Notes under the pieces: generated by a model
What the model was told of the DNA's origin: nothing
Seen by the model: only the letters and a program-made list of their open reading frames with translations
Databases searched by the model: none
Position numbers and translations under genes: made by a program
NCBI GenBank assembly: GCA_017621115.1
Contig: JAGATU010000094.1
Span: 1 to 14,729 of the forward strand
Length of the DNA stretch: 14,729 nucleotides
Direction: 5' to 3'
From: Lachnospiraceae bacterium
Lineage (GTDB): Bacteria; Bacillota_A; Clostridia; Lachnospirales; Lachnospiraceae
Shown: positions 6,568-13,944 of the stretch, in pieces
How positions within the stretch are numbered: position 1 is the first letter of the stretch
Layout of the letters: each line of letters begins with the position of its first letter

Positions 6568-7365
6568 ATGAACGAGACAATCAGACAGGAGAATAAGAAG
6601 GAAGATAAGAAGTATTTGAGGAAATTTTTTCTGCTACTTATCGGGGGATTTTTATTAGGTGTTGTGATGGGAATTGTAATGGCGTTTGGTGAAAATGTAG
6701 AATCATTACCGACAGCCATTTCTGAGGCTACATATAATTTTGCCCAGGCAATTGCACCATATGTGGGTATTGTATATTGTGTAATGATGGTGTTGATGCT
6801 TTTTGTTGTTAAGAGTAAAGTGACTAAGATGATTAAAGCATGGGATGGTGAAGATGAAGACGAATACCGTAAGATTGACGGCATCCTTGGAAATGCTCTT
6901 ACAGCTTTAAATATCGGAACAATAGTGGAATATTTCTTTTTTGCAGTCGGGTTTGAGGGAATTGTAGGTCGTAGCGGATTTGCAGATGCCTGCTATTTCT
7001 TAGGATTTATTTTGACGCTTGTTATAGTAATGGTCGGACAGCAGATTATCATTACTATGACTAAAGAAGTAAATCCGGAGAAAAAAGGAAGTATATACGA
7101 TACAAAATTCGTTGATAAATGGGAAGATAGTTGCGATGAAGCAGAAAAGATTCTGATTTATAAGAGCGCATACAAGACCTACACAAAGATGAGCGGATTC
7201 TATGTAAGTTTATGGGTATTCTGTATCTTTGGAAATGGTTTCTTTAATTTTGGCCTTATGCCTGTTACATTGGTATCGCTTATATGGTTGTGTAATGTAT
7301 GTATTTATACATACTACGCTAAATATTACGAAAAGCATCCTAACGAAATCGGAGTATTCAAATAA
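6568..7365 (+). CDS. DUF3169-like integral membrane protein
   Basis: This 265-residue protein starts at the base after the upstream stop, with GGAGGATG inside the end of the regulator gene as ribosome binding site. It has about six hydrophobic segments (residues 19-40, 61-82, 110-128, 141-163, 209-226 and 228-250). Between helices 4 and 5 lies a conserved-looking soluble segment, PEKKGSIYDTKFVDKWEDSC then DEAEK, which I recognise as typical of DUF3169 proteins. The biochemical function of the family is not known to me. Members are commonly co-transcribed with a small XRE regulator, as here, suggesting expression is switched by that regulator, perhaps in envelope stress; that part is inference. 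The last codons and the stop lie inside the left arm of the long inverted repeat that follows. Confidence 0.8.
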   Translation: MNETIRQENKKEDKKYLRKFFLLLIGGFLLGVVMGIVMAFGENVESLPTAISEATYNFAQAIAPYVGIVYCVMMVLMLFVVKSKVTKMIKAWDGEDEDEYRKIDGILGNALTALNIGTIVEYFFFAVGFEGIVGRSGFADACYFLGFILTLVIVMVGQQIIITMTKEVNPEKKGSIYDTKFVDKWEDSCDEAEKILIYKSAYKTYTKMSGFYVSLWVFCIFGNGFFNFGLMPVTLVSLIWLCNVCIYTYYAKYYEKHPNEIGVFK

Positions 7366-7629
7366 GGAAAGTTGTTATAGGAATGGCGCATGTTGTGGGG
7401 AAGATGAATTTTGGAGACTTTACCTAGAAATTCTTCATTCTTCTGTTTTGACGCCAATGCACCGCGAAATTGTTTGAGGGTCGCCCTTTAGGGCGGCCCG
7501 AGTTTATTTCAAGGCGGTGCATTGTTTGGCGGAGGAACAGGAGAATGGTAGTATTTCTTGTAAGGTCTCGTTTATTCACATTCCCCACAACATGCGCCAT
7601 TCCTTATATTAACTTCCCTTTTTTGAATA
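7355..7629 (+). repeat. About 275-nt imperfect inverted repeat, predicted long RNA hairpin
   Basis: This fills most of the 370-base gap between genes. The two halves are complementary almost end to end. There is a base at 7355-7367/7617-7629, a 23-bp uninterrupted stem 7380-7402/7581-7603, a middle stem with small internal loops to about 7456/7527, a stem 7456-7470/7506-7523, and a GC-rich cap 7478-7486/7491-7499 with loop TTTA. Internal loops include a 4x4 (7410-7413/7570-7573) and tandem G-A pairs (7450-7451/7532-7533). Imperfect pairs favour G-U on the plus-strand RNA (six) over those that would wobble only on the minus strand (two). A T6 tract lies at the right base. It could be a very large terminator, a structured RNA or a palindromic mobile repeat. 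Confidence 0.85.
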
Positions 7630-7642
7630 TTTATGGTAGAAT
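7614..7642 (+). promoter_or_regulatory. Possible extended -10 promoter of the rhamnose/export operon
   Basis: TGGTAGAAT (7634-7642) is an extended -10. The -35 position (TTCCCT, 7614-7619) is poor and lies in the right arm of the long inverted repeat. The leader to the rfbB start is about 85 bases, in which I see no further structure. Confidence 0.4.
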
Positions 7643-7735
7643 AGAAAGCAGTATGGATTTTAATGGGATAGAATGCCCTGAGTCCGATTTTAGAAAGAAA
7701 AATAACAAAAATAACATAAACCCGGAGGGAAGAAA

Positions 7736-8821
7736 ATGAGAACTTATTTGGTAACAGGAGGTGCCGGTTTTATCGGTTCCAATTATATTCACTACATGTT
7801 TAAAAAGTATGACAATGATATCCGCATTATCAATGTGGACGCGCTGACATATGCCGGCAACCTTGAGAATTTGAAGGATTTGGAAGATAGGGATAACTAT
7901 ACATTTGTAAAAGCAAATATCTGCGATAAAGATGCCATCATGAAAATCTTTGAAGAGAATGATATCGACCGTGTCGTACATTTTGCGGCTGAGAGTCATG
8001 TAGACAGAAGTATTAAGACTCCTGAGATTTTTGTGCAGACTAATGTACTTGGTACAGCGGTAATGCTTAACTGCGCTAAGGCAGCTTGGGAACTTCCGGA
8101 TGGCGGATTTAAGGAAGGTAAGAAATTCCTTCATGTATCTACAGATGAAGTTTATGGTTCGCTTCCGGATGATGACAATGCATTTTTCTATGAGACATCG
8201 CCATACGATCCACATAGCCCATATTCTGCAAGTAAAGCTTCTTCGGACATGCTTGTAAAAGCATATATGGACACATACAAATTCCCGGCGAATATTACAA
8301 ACTGTTCCAATAACTACGGACCATACCAGTTCCCGGAAAAACTGATTCCGCTTATTATCAACAATGCTTTGCAGGGTAAGAAACTTCCTGTTTACGGTGA
8401 TGGCAAAAATGTCCGTGACTGGTTATATGTAGAAGACCATGCGAAGGCAATTGATATGGTTCAGGAAAAAGGACGCCTTTTTGAGACCTACAATATCGGT
8501 GGCCACAACGAAAAGCAGAACATCGAAATTATCAATATTATTATCGAGACCTTACAGGAAATGCTTCCGGAAGGTGATCCTAGAAGAGAATTGGTTTCCA
8601 AGGACTTAATCACATATGTGGAAGATCGTAAGGGCCATGACAGACGTTATGCAATTGCTCCTGATAAGATCAAAGCTGACCTTGGATGGGAGCCTGAGAC
8701 CATGTTCAAAGACGGTATCAAGTTAACAATCAAATGGTTCTTCGAAAACGAAGATTGGATGAAGAATGTAACCAGTGGTGATTATCAGAAATATTACGAA
8801 GATATGTACTCAGGAAAATAG
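7736..8821 (+). CDS. rfbB: dTDP-glucose 4,6-dehydratase
   Basis: This 361-residue protein is a cytoplasmic short-chain dehydrogenase/reductase that converts dTDP-D-glucose to dTDP-4-dehydro-6-deoxy-D-glucose using bound NAD+, the second step of dTDP-L-rhamnose synthesis. The Rossmann motif GGAGFIG is at residues 8-14. STDEVYG (135-141) carries the Asp-Glu pair specific to dehydratases, and YSASK (163-167) the catalytic Tyr and Lys. NNYGP and the RDWLYVEDH segment are also characteristic. Length matches the family. GGAGGG lies just ahead of the ATG. It is the first gene of the operon, with rfbA 13 bases downstream. No regulator is seen beyond the candidate promoter. Confidence 0.97.
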   Translation: MRTYLVTGGAGFIGSNYIHYMFKKYDNDIRIINVDALTYAGNLENLKDLEDRDNYTFVKANICDKDAIMKIFEENDIDRVVHFAAESHVDRSIKTPEIFVQTNVLGTAVMLNCAKAAWELPDGGFKEGKKFLHVSTDEVYGSLPDDDNAFFYETSPYDPHSPYSASKASSDMLVKAYMDTYKFPANITNCSNNYGPYQFPEKLIPLIINNALQGKKLPVYGDGKNVRDWLYVEDHAKAIDMVQEKGRLFETYNIGGHNEKQNIEIINIIIETLQEMLPEGDPRRELVSKDLITYVEDRKGHDRRYAIAPDKIKADLGWEPETMFKDGIKLTIKWFFENEDWMKNVTSGDYQKYYEDMYSGK

Positions 8822-8834
8822 AGAGGATATTCAT

Positions 8835-9704
8835 ATGAAAGGTATTATTTTAGCAGGCGGTTCGGGTACAAGATTATACCCATTAACCAAGGCTATTTCA
8901 AAACAGATTATGCCGGTTTATGACAAGCCGATGATTTATTATCCGTTATCAACTTTGATGCTTGCAGGAATTAGAGAGGTATTAATTATTTCTACCCCAC
9001 GTGACCTTCCTGTATTTAAGGAATTGCTCGGCAGTGGTGAGCAGCTTGGTATGAGATTTGAATATGCGGTTCAGGAAGTGCCGAGAGGACTTGCGGATGC
9101 GTTTATTATCGGTGCTGATTTTATCGGGGATGACAGTGTGGCACTTGTGCTTGGCGATAATATTTTCTATGGTCAGAGTTTTTCAAAATTGCTTCGTGAA
9201 GTAGCATCCCGCGACAGCGGTGCGACTATTTTCGGATATTATGTTCGTGATCCGAGAGAATACGGGGTTGTTGAATTTGATGAGAATGGTAAGGCTCTCT
9301 CCATCGAAGAAAAACCGGAGCATCCAAAGAGCAATTATGCGGTTCCGGGACTGTATTTTTACGATAATGATGTAGTGGAAATTGCAAAGAATGTGAAGCC
9401 TTCTGCAAGAGGCGAAATCGAAATTACATCGATTAACAATGAATATTTAAGAAGAGGAACCCTGCGTGTAGAGACCATGGGGCGTGGTTTTGCATGGTTG
9501 GATACCGGTAACCATGATTCGTTATTGGAAGCGGCAGATTTCGTGTCAGCATTCCAGAAACGACAGGGTCTTTATATTTCATGTATTGAAGAAATTGCTT
9601 ATAAGCGTGGATTTATTACAAAGGAACAGCTCTTAGCATTGGCACAGCCATTGCTTAAGACGGATTACGGTAAATATTTGGTAGAGGTTGCAAATGGACT
9701 CTAA
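8835..9704 (+). CDS. rfbA: Glucose-1-phosphate thymidylyltransferase
   Basis: This 289-residue enzyme joins dTTP and glucose-1-phosphate to give dTDP-glucose and pyrophosphate, the first committed step to dTDP-L-rhamnose. The ATG at 8835 is chosen because GAGAGGA precedes it and the nucleotidyltransferase signature starts immediately ([17 protein letters not shown]). Other family landmarks are [30 protein letters not shown] with the metal-binding Asp, and [20 protein letters not shown]. Length is normal for RmlA. Upstream in-frame codons back to 8775 lie inside rfbB and are unlikely. The end overlaps the start of the lysozyme gene by 11 bases, implying translational coupling. Confidence 0.97.
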   Translation: MKGIILAGGSGTRLYPLTKAISKQIMPVYDKPMIYYPLSTLMLAGIREVLIISTPRDLPVFKELLGSGEQLGMRFEYAVQEVPRGLADAFIIGADFIGDDSVALVLGDNIFYGQSFSKLLREVASRDSGATIFGYYVRDPREYGVVEFDENGKALSIEEKPEHPKSNYAVPGLYFYDNDVVEIAKNVKPSARGEIEITSINNEYLRRGTLRVETMGRGFAWLDTGNHDSLLEAADFVSAFQKRQGLYISCIEEIAYKRGFITKEQLLALAQPLLKTDYGKYLVEVANGL

Positions 9705-10992
9705 ACTGTTGCGTTACACCCTGCTGATTGTGACGTTATTTGTGGGCACGGTATTTTTGCTGATGTTGGCAGTGAACGGATATTTTACTAAAGATACCAA
9801 GCAAGCGGTAGTGGTAGAGGAAACGGTTGCAGAAGAGATGGTCGAAGAAGATGGACGCGTAAAAGGCGCTGATTTGACGGCGTGGATGAACGACGACACT
9901 TTTTTTGACGAGGAAAAATCTTCTACACTGCAGAAAATTGAACAGGAAAGCAAGACTCTGTCGCTTATGACTTCTTCCATAGAGAAGGATTTGCGTATCC
10001 GGATTGTGGACAGCAAAGGCAAGGAAGTGTCCGGATATCCGTTTACGGTAACGGTCGGCGATTTGGGAACATACAAGGATGCGGACAGGAATGGCGTCAT
10101 CTATATCGGCGACATGAAGCCGGGCGAGTATGAGGTTACGTTGGCGCAGTATGGCGAGTTTATTGTACCGGAAGAACCGCTTGCGGTAAAAGTAAAGGCC
10201 AATATCGAATATGTGGCACTTACCGATATCTCCTACCTGATTAAAACGGAAGCAGAAATCAATGCAAGTCTTGAAGATACCGCGGTAAACGATGCAGCAC
10301 TGGACGCAGAAGGAAGCAAAGAAATCAAACGTCTTGCAGATGCTAAGTTTGGGATTGATGTTTCTAAGTGGAACAAAGAAATTGACTGGGCGCAGCTTGG
10401 AAAAGAAGGCGTGGAATTTGCGATTATCCGTGCAGGGTACCGCGGAAGTTCCAGCGGAAGTCTGGTTGTAGACCCGTATTTTGAACAGAATATAAAAGGT
10501 GCTTTAGATAACGGAATTGATGTGGGAATCTATTTTTTTACCCAGGCGCTGGATGAAAGAGAAGCAGTAGAAGAAGCCAGTATCGTACTTAGCCTGATAA
10601 AAGGATATAAGATTGCGTATCCGGTATTTATTGATTCCGAGGGTGCCGGAGGTAACGGAAGAGCGGACAATCTGGATGTGCCGACCCGTTCCAAAGTTTG
10701 CCAGGCGTTTTGCGAGACCATCCGTTCCGGAGGTTATACGGCCGGAATTTATGCCAGCAAGAACTGGCTGAATAACAGGTTGGATATTACCAAATTTTCG
10801 GGAGATAACGTAATCTGGCTTGCAGAGTATACAGATGGTGATAAGCCGACATATGGCGGAACCTACGGACTTTGGCAGTATACTTCTTCGGGAAGATTAA
10901 ACGGTATCGAGGGCAGAGTGGATTTTAACCTTTGCTATTGGAACTTTGGGGATGAAAGCAAATCCGATGAAGAAGAGGATTTGGAGCAATAA
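9694..10992 (+). CDS. Membrane-anchored GH25 lysozyme inside the rhamnose operon
   Basis: This is a 432-residue type II membrane protein. The start is taken as ATG 9694, with AGAGG six bases upstream; an in-frame TTG at 9688 is less likely. A short basic N-terminus is followed by one membrane helix (about 8-29), an acidic stretch (40-90), a CnaB-like beta domain (about 95-178), the linker motif [14 protein letters not shown] (184-197), and a GH25 domain (219-417) ending in an acidic tail. Catalytic candidates are Asp222 in GIDVSKWN and Asp314/Glu316 in FIDSE, with LWQY downstream. It lacks the long cytoplasmic tail, repeat linker and wall-binding repeat of the paralogue at 1773. Placed between rfbA and rfbC, it probably cleaves peptidoglycan glycan strands during glycan export or attachment; that role is inference. 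Confidence 0.93.
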   Translation: MDSKLLRYTLLIVTLFVGTVFLLMLAVNGYFTKDTKQAVVVEETVAEEMVEEDGRVKGADLTAWMNDDTFFDEEKSSTLQKIEQESKTLSLMTSSIEKDLRIRIVDSKGKEVSGYPFTVTVGDLGTYKDADRNGVIYIGDMKPGEYEVTLAQYGEFIVPEEPLAVKVKANIEYVALTDISYLIKTEAEINASLEDTAVNDAALDAEGSKEIKRLADAKFGIDVSKWNKEIDWAQLGKEGVEFAIIRAGYRGSSSGSLVVDPYFEQNIKGALDNGIDVGIYFFTQALDEREAVEEASIVLSLIKGYKIAYPVFIDSEGAGGNGRADNLDVPTRSKVCQAFCETIRSGGYTAGIYASKNWLNNRLDITKFSGDNVIWLAEYTDGDKPTYGGTYGLWQYTSSGRLNGIEGRVDFNLCYWNFGDESKSDEEEDLEQ

Positions 10993-11028
10993 TTGATTTT
11001 ATAAAAACCGAAAGGAATTTTGGCAGAA

Positions 11029-11592
11029 ATGGGAAAATTAACAGTAGAAACATGTGCAATTGAAGGCTTGAAGGTAGTTACTCCCGAGGTTCGCGGGGAT
11101 GCACGTGGATATTTTATGGAGACTTACCAGTACAATGATTTTAAGGAAGCGGGCATTGATGTTGTGTTTGTACAGGACAACCAGTCTGCATCCAAAAAAG
11201 GAGTGCTTAGAGGCCTTCATTTCCAGACAGAGCATCCGCAGGATAAGCTCGTAAGAGTTATCAAGGGCGAGGTGTTTGACGTGGCAGTGGATTTAAGAGA
11301 AGGCTCACCGACATTCGGACAGTGGCATGGTGTTCTTTTGAGCGAAGAAAATAAGAAGCAGTTTTTTGTGCCAAAGGGATTCGCACATGGTTTCCTCGTG
11401 TTATCCGATTATGCGGAATTTTGTTATAAAGTAAGTGATTTTTACCATCCGGGTGGAGAAGGCGGAATTATGTACAATGACCCTGAAGTGGGCGTTGAGT
11501 GGCCGATTCCGAAAGGAATGGAATTGATTATGTCTGACAGAGATAAAGTCTGGGGCGGAATCAAAGAATATAAGGAGACTTATTTAAAATAA
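11029..11592 (+). CDS. rfbC: dTDP-4-dehydrorhamnose 3,5-epimerase
   Basis: This 187-residue cupin-fold enzyme epimerises dTDP-4-dehydro-6-deoxy-glucose at C3 and C5 to dTDP-4-dehydro-L-rhamnose. RGLHFQ (61-66) holds the family's conserved catalytic His, PKGFAHGF (115-122) a second conserved His, and FCYKVSDFY (131-139) the Tyr-containing active-site strand. Length is typical. The ATG at 11029 is favoured over a TTG at 11020, which would sit only two bases from the AAAGGAA ribosome binding site. It lies 36 bases after the lysozyme gene, and two bases separate its stop from the permease start. The last enzyme of the pathway, rfbD, is not in the window and may follow beyond the right edge. Confidence 0.95.
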   Translation: MGKLTVETCAIEGLKVVTPEVRGDARGYFMETYQYNDFKEAGIDVVFVQDNQSASKKGVLRGLHFQTEHPQDKLVRVIKGEVFDVAVDLREGSPTFGQWHGVLLSEENKKQFFVPKGFAHGFLVLSDYAEFCYKVSDFYHPGGEGGIMYNDPEVGVEWPIPKGMELIMSDRDKVWGGIKEYKETYLK

Positions 11593-11594
11593 AA

Positions 11595-12605
11595 ATGAGT
11601 AAGCGAAAAATCAACCTTTCTCTTAAGGGGAAGATTACAAAGCCTGTCGGGATTGCCATTTTTACGACGGTAATGCTTTTGATGGCGTTGATTATTATTT
11701 TATACCATAATCCGCTGGCAGACCCCGTGCAGGAAATGATAAAAAAGATTATAGCATGTGTCATTATAGTTATTGCCATTATTGTATTCAGCGTACTGTA
11801 TGACAAGATTACGGTGCTTCCGGTCGAATTGTACCAGAGCAGGCATTTGATATGGAAACTGGCGCGTAACGACTTTAAGAAGCGTTATGCAGGCTCTTAT
11901 CTTGGTGCTGTTTGGGCAATGGTGCAGCCGGTCGTTACGGTAGCCATGTACTACGTGGTGTTTGATGTGATTATGGGAACCGGCAATGCAATGGTTCCGG
12001 ACAAGCCTTATGTATTATTTTTAACAGCCGGGCTTGTTCCGTGGTTCTATTTTAACGAAGCATTAAACAATGGTACCAATGCGCTTTTGGAATACAATTA
12101 CCTTGTAAAAAAGGTGGTATTTAAAATCAGCGTACTGCCGATTATCAAGATTATCGCAGCGACATTCATTCATGTGTTCTTTGTATTGGTAATGCTTGTG
12201 ATTGCGGCAATTTACGGATATTATCCGACTATTTACATGATTCAACTTGTATATTACAGCCTTTGCCTGTTTATATTTGTGCTTGGGCTTTGTTATTCGA
12301 CCTGCGCGATTATGGTATTCTTTAAGGATATCGGACAGATTATCAGTATTTTACTGCAGATAGGAATGTGGGCAACGCCGATTTTGTGGGATGTAAATAC
12401 TTTATCCCCTACGGTGCAGATGATTGTGAAAATCAATCCGCTTGTATACATTGTTAACGGTTACCGTACCGCTATTTTTGAAAAGACATGGTTCTGGGAG
12501 GATTTTTATTCTACCATGTATTTCTGGATTGTAACGGTTGTGGTATTCGGTGTCGGTGCACTTGTGTTTAAACGATTAAAAGTACATTTTTCGGATGTAT
12601 TATAA
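11595..12605 (+). CDS. Polysaccharide ABC exporter, permease subunit (Wzm/TagG type)
   Basis: This is a 336-residue membrane protein. Residues 78 onward match the usual ABC-2 polysaccharide permease beginning, with LIWKLARNDFKKRYAGSYLG then AVWAMVQP, followed by about six membrane helices. The segment MWATPILWD and the C-terminal INPLVYIVNGYRTAIF are characteristic. It would form the membrane channel moving a lipid-linked glycan outward, powered by the ATPase encoded next. It is unusual in having about 77 extra N-terminal residues with two more hydrophobic segments (about 18-37 and 50-69), where family members are commonly about 260 residues. No good ribosome binding site is spaced for this start, so translation may be coupled to rfbC, whose stop is two bases away. 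Confidence 0.92.
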   Translation: MSKRKINLSLKGKITKPVGIAIFTTVMLLMALIIILYHNPLADPVQEMIKKIIACVIIVIAIIVFSVLYDKITVLPVELYQSRHLIWKLARNDFKKRYAGSYLGAVWAMVQPVVTVAMYYVVFDVIMGTGNAMVPDKPYVLFLTAGLVPWFYFNEALNNGTNALLEYNYLVKKVVFKISVLPIIKIIAATFIHVFFVLVMLVIAAIYGYYPTIYMIQLVYYSLCLFIFVLGLCYSTCAIMVFFKDIGQIISILLQIGMWATPILWDVNTLSPTVQMIVKINPLVYIVNGYRTAIFEKTWFWEDFYSTMYFWIVTVVVFGVGALVFKRLKVHFSDVL

Positions 12606-12632
12606 AGTTGAAACGTATTTGGAAGGCTTAAG

Positions 12633-13943
12633 ATGGAAGATAAGAAGATTGCGATCCGTGCGGATCAAATCACTAAAATATATAAACTCTATGAAAAACC
12701 TTCGGACAGAATGAAGGAAGCGTTAGGACTTACCCGTAAGAAACTCCACAAAGAGCATTATGCACTGCAGGGAGTGGATATGACGGTTTACCAGGGCGAG
12801 ACGGTTGGTATTATCGGTACGAACGGTTCCGGTAAATCCACAATCCTTAAAATTATTACAGGTGTCCTGAACCCAACGCAGGGAGAACTTACCGTTAACG
12901 GAAGAATCTCGGCACTGCTTGAACTTGGTGCCGGTTTTAACATGGAATATAACGGTATCGAGAATATTTATTTAAACGGTACCATGATGGGATTTTCCAA
13001 AAAGGAAATCGATGAGAAACTGCAGGATATTTTAGATTTTGCGGACATCGGCGATTATGTGTACCAGCCGTGTAAGACATATTCCAGCGGTATGTTTGTG
13101 CGTCTGGCGTTTGCGGTGGCGATTAATATTGAACCTGAGATTTTGATTGTCGATGAAGCGTTGTCGGTTGGTGATGTATTTTTCCAGGCAAAATGTTATC
13201 ACAAATTCGATGAATTTAAGAAAATGGGTAAGACCATTTTGTTTGTAAGCCATGATTTGAGCAGTATTGCCAAGTATTGTGACAGGGTTGTATTGCTGAA
13301 TCAGGGCCATAAATTGGGCGAAGGAAGCCCGAAAGAAATGATAGATGCCTATAAGCAGGTTCTCGTAGGCCAGTATGAAGTACCGGAAGAAGAGGATTCC
13401 CTGCTTGAGGATGAGGATATCAATGAACTGGCAGCGGAAGTGTCTGACGGCCATAAGAAACGCAAGAAACGGGTTTCTGATGAAGTGCTTGGCGTGAATC
13501 CTGATGCCCTTGAATATGGCACTAAGGCAGCTCTTATCCATGATTATTACGTAACGGATAAGAAGGGAACCAAGGCAAGTGCAATTATTAAGGGTGAGGA
13601 ATTTACACTTCATTACAAGGTGAAGTTTGAAGAGGATGTTCCGGCACCGATTTTTGCTTTTACCATTAAGAATGTGCGCGGTACGGAGATTACCGGTACC
13701 AACAGTATGTTTGAAAAGGCCTTTTTGTCGGATGCAAAGAAAGGTGAAGTGAAGGAAGTAACCTTTACCCAGAACATGGATTTGCAGGGCGGTGAATACC
13801 TGCTTTCATTGGGCGTTACAGGCTACGAGAAAGAGAAATTTGAAGTATATCATCGTTTGTACGATGTAATCAATATTACGGTTGTATCTGACAAGGATAC
13901 GGTCGGCTATTACGATATGAATTCCAAGGTTGTGGTGAAATAA
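12633..13943 (+). CDS. Polysaccharide ABC exporter, ATPase with Wzt-type C-terminal domain
   Basis: This is a 436-residue cytoplasmic ATPase. Walker A is GTNGSGKST (62-70), the signature is YSSGM (150-154), Walker B ILIVDE (170-175) and the switch His 207 in FVSHD, all typical of the Wzt/TagH group. Residues 1-245 are the nucleotide-binding domain. An acidic-then-basic hinge (about 252-281, ending KKRKKR) leads to a beta-rich domain (about 285-436) like the C-terminal domain of O-antigen Wzt proteins. In characterised cases that domain recognises the non-reducing end of the finished glycan and sets substrate specificity. This suggests export of a chain-terminated polymer, possibly rhamnan. 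GGAAGG precedes the start, and the downstream methyltransferase starts one base after the stop. Confidence 0.94.
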   Translation: MEDKKIAIRADQITKIYKLYEKPSDRMKEALGLTRKKLHKEHYALQGVDMTVYQGETVGIIGTNGSGKSTILKIITGVLNPTQGELTVNGRISALLELGAGFNMEYNGIENIYLNGTMMGFSKKEIDEKLQDILDFADIGDYVYQPCKTYSSGMFVRLAFAVAINIEPEILIVDEALSVGDVFFQAKCYHKFDEFKKMGKTILFVSHDLSSIAKYCDRVVLLNQGHKLGEGSPKEMIDAYKQVLVGQYEVPEEEDSLLEDEDINELAAEVSDGHKKRKKRVSDEVLGVNPDALEYGTKAALIHDYYVTDKKGTKASAIIKGEEFTLHYKVKFEEDVPAPIFAFTIKNVRGTEITGTNSMFEKAFLSDAKKGEVKEVTFTQNMDLQGGEYLLSLGVTGYEKEKFEVYHRLYDVINITVVSDKDTVGYYDMNSKVVVK

Positions 13944-13944
13944 G

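Noticed and set aside
7229..7477. 82-codon plus-strand frame overlapping the DUF3169 gene end and the left arm of the inverted repeat
   Set aside because: Two thirds lie out of frame inside the membrane protein gene, and no start signal is present.
7355..7629. Retron msr-msd region
   Set aside because: The long hairpin shape is reminiscent of one, but no reverse transcriptase gene is present on either side.
7355..7629. Insertion sequence remnant
   Set aside because: There is no transposase fragment and no clear target-site duplication. A palindromic mobile repeat cannot be excluded without a genome search.
7643..7735. Riboswitch or attenuator in the rfbB leader
   Set aside because: The 90 bases are A-rich with no stable stem or terminator visible.
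7470..7739. Open frame of 89 codons crossing the right half of the long inverted repeat
   Set aside because: It has no ribosome binding site, its translation is shaped by hairpin bases, and it runs into the rfbB start. Frame openness is chance.
11020..11028. TTG start for rfbC
   Set aside because: It lies only two bases from the ribosome binding site and would add three residues before the normal RmlC start.
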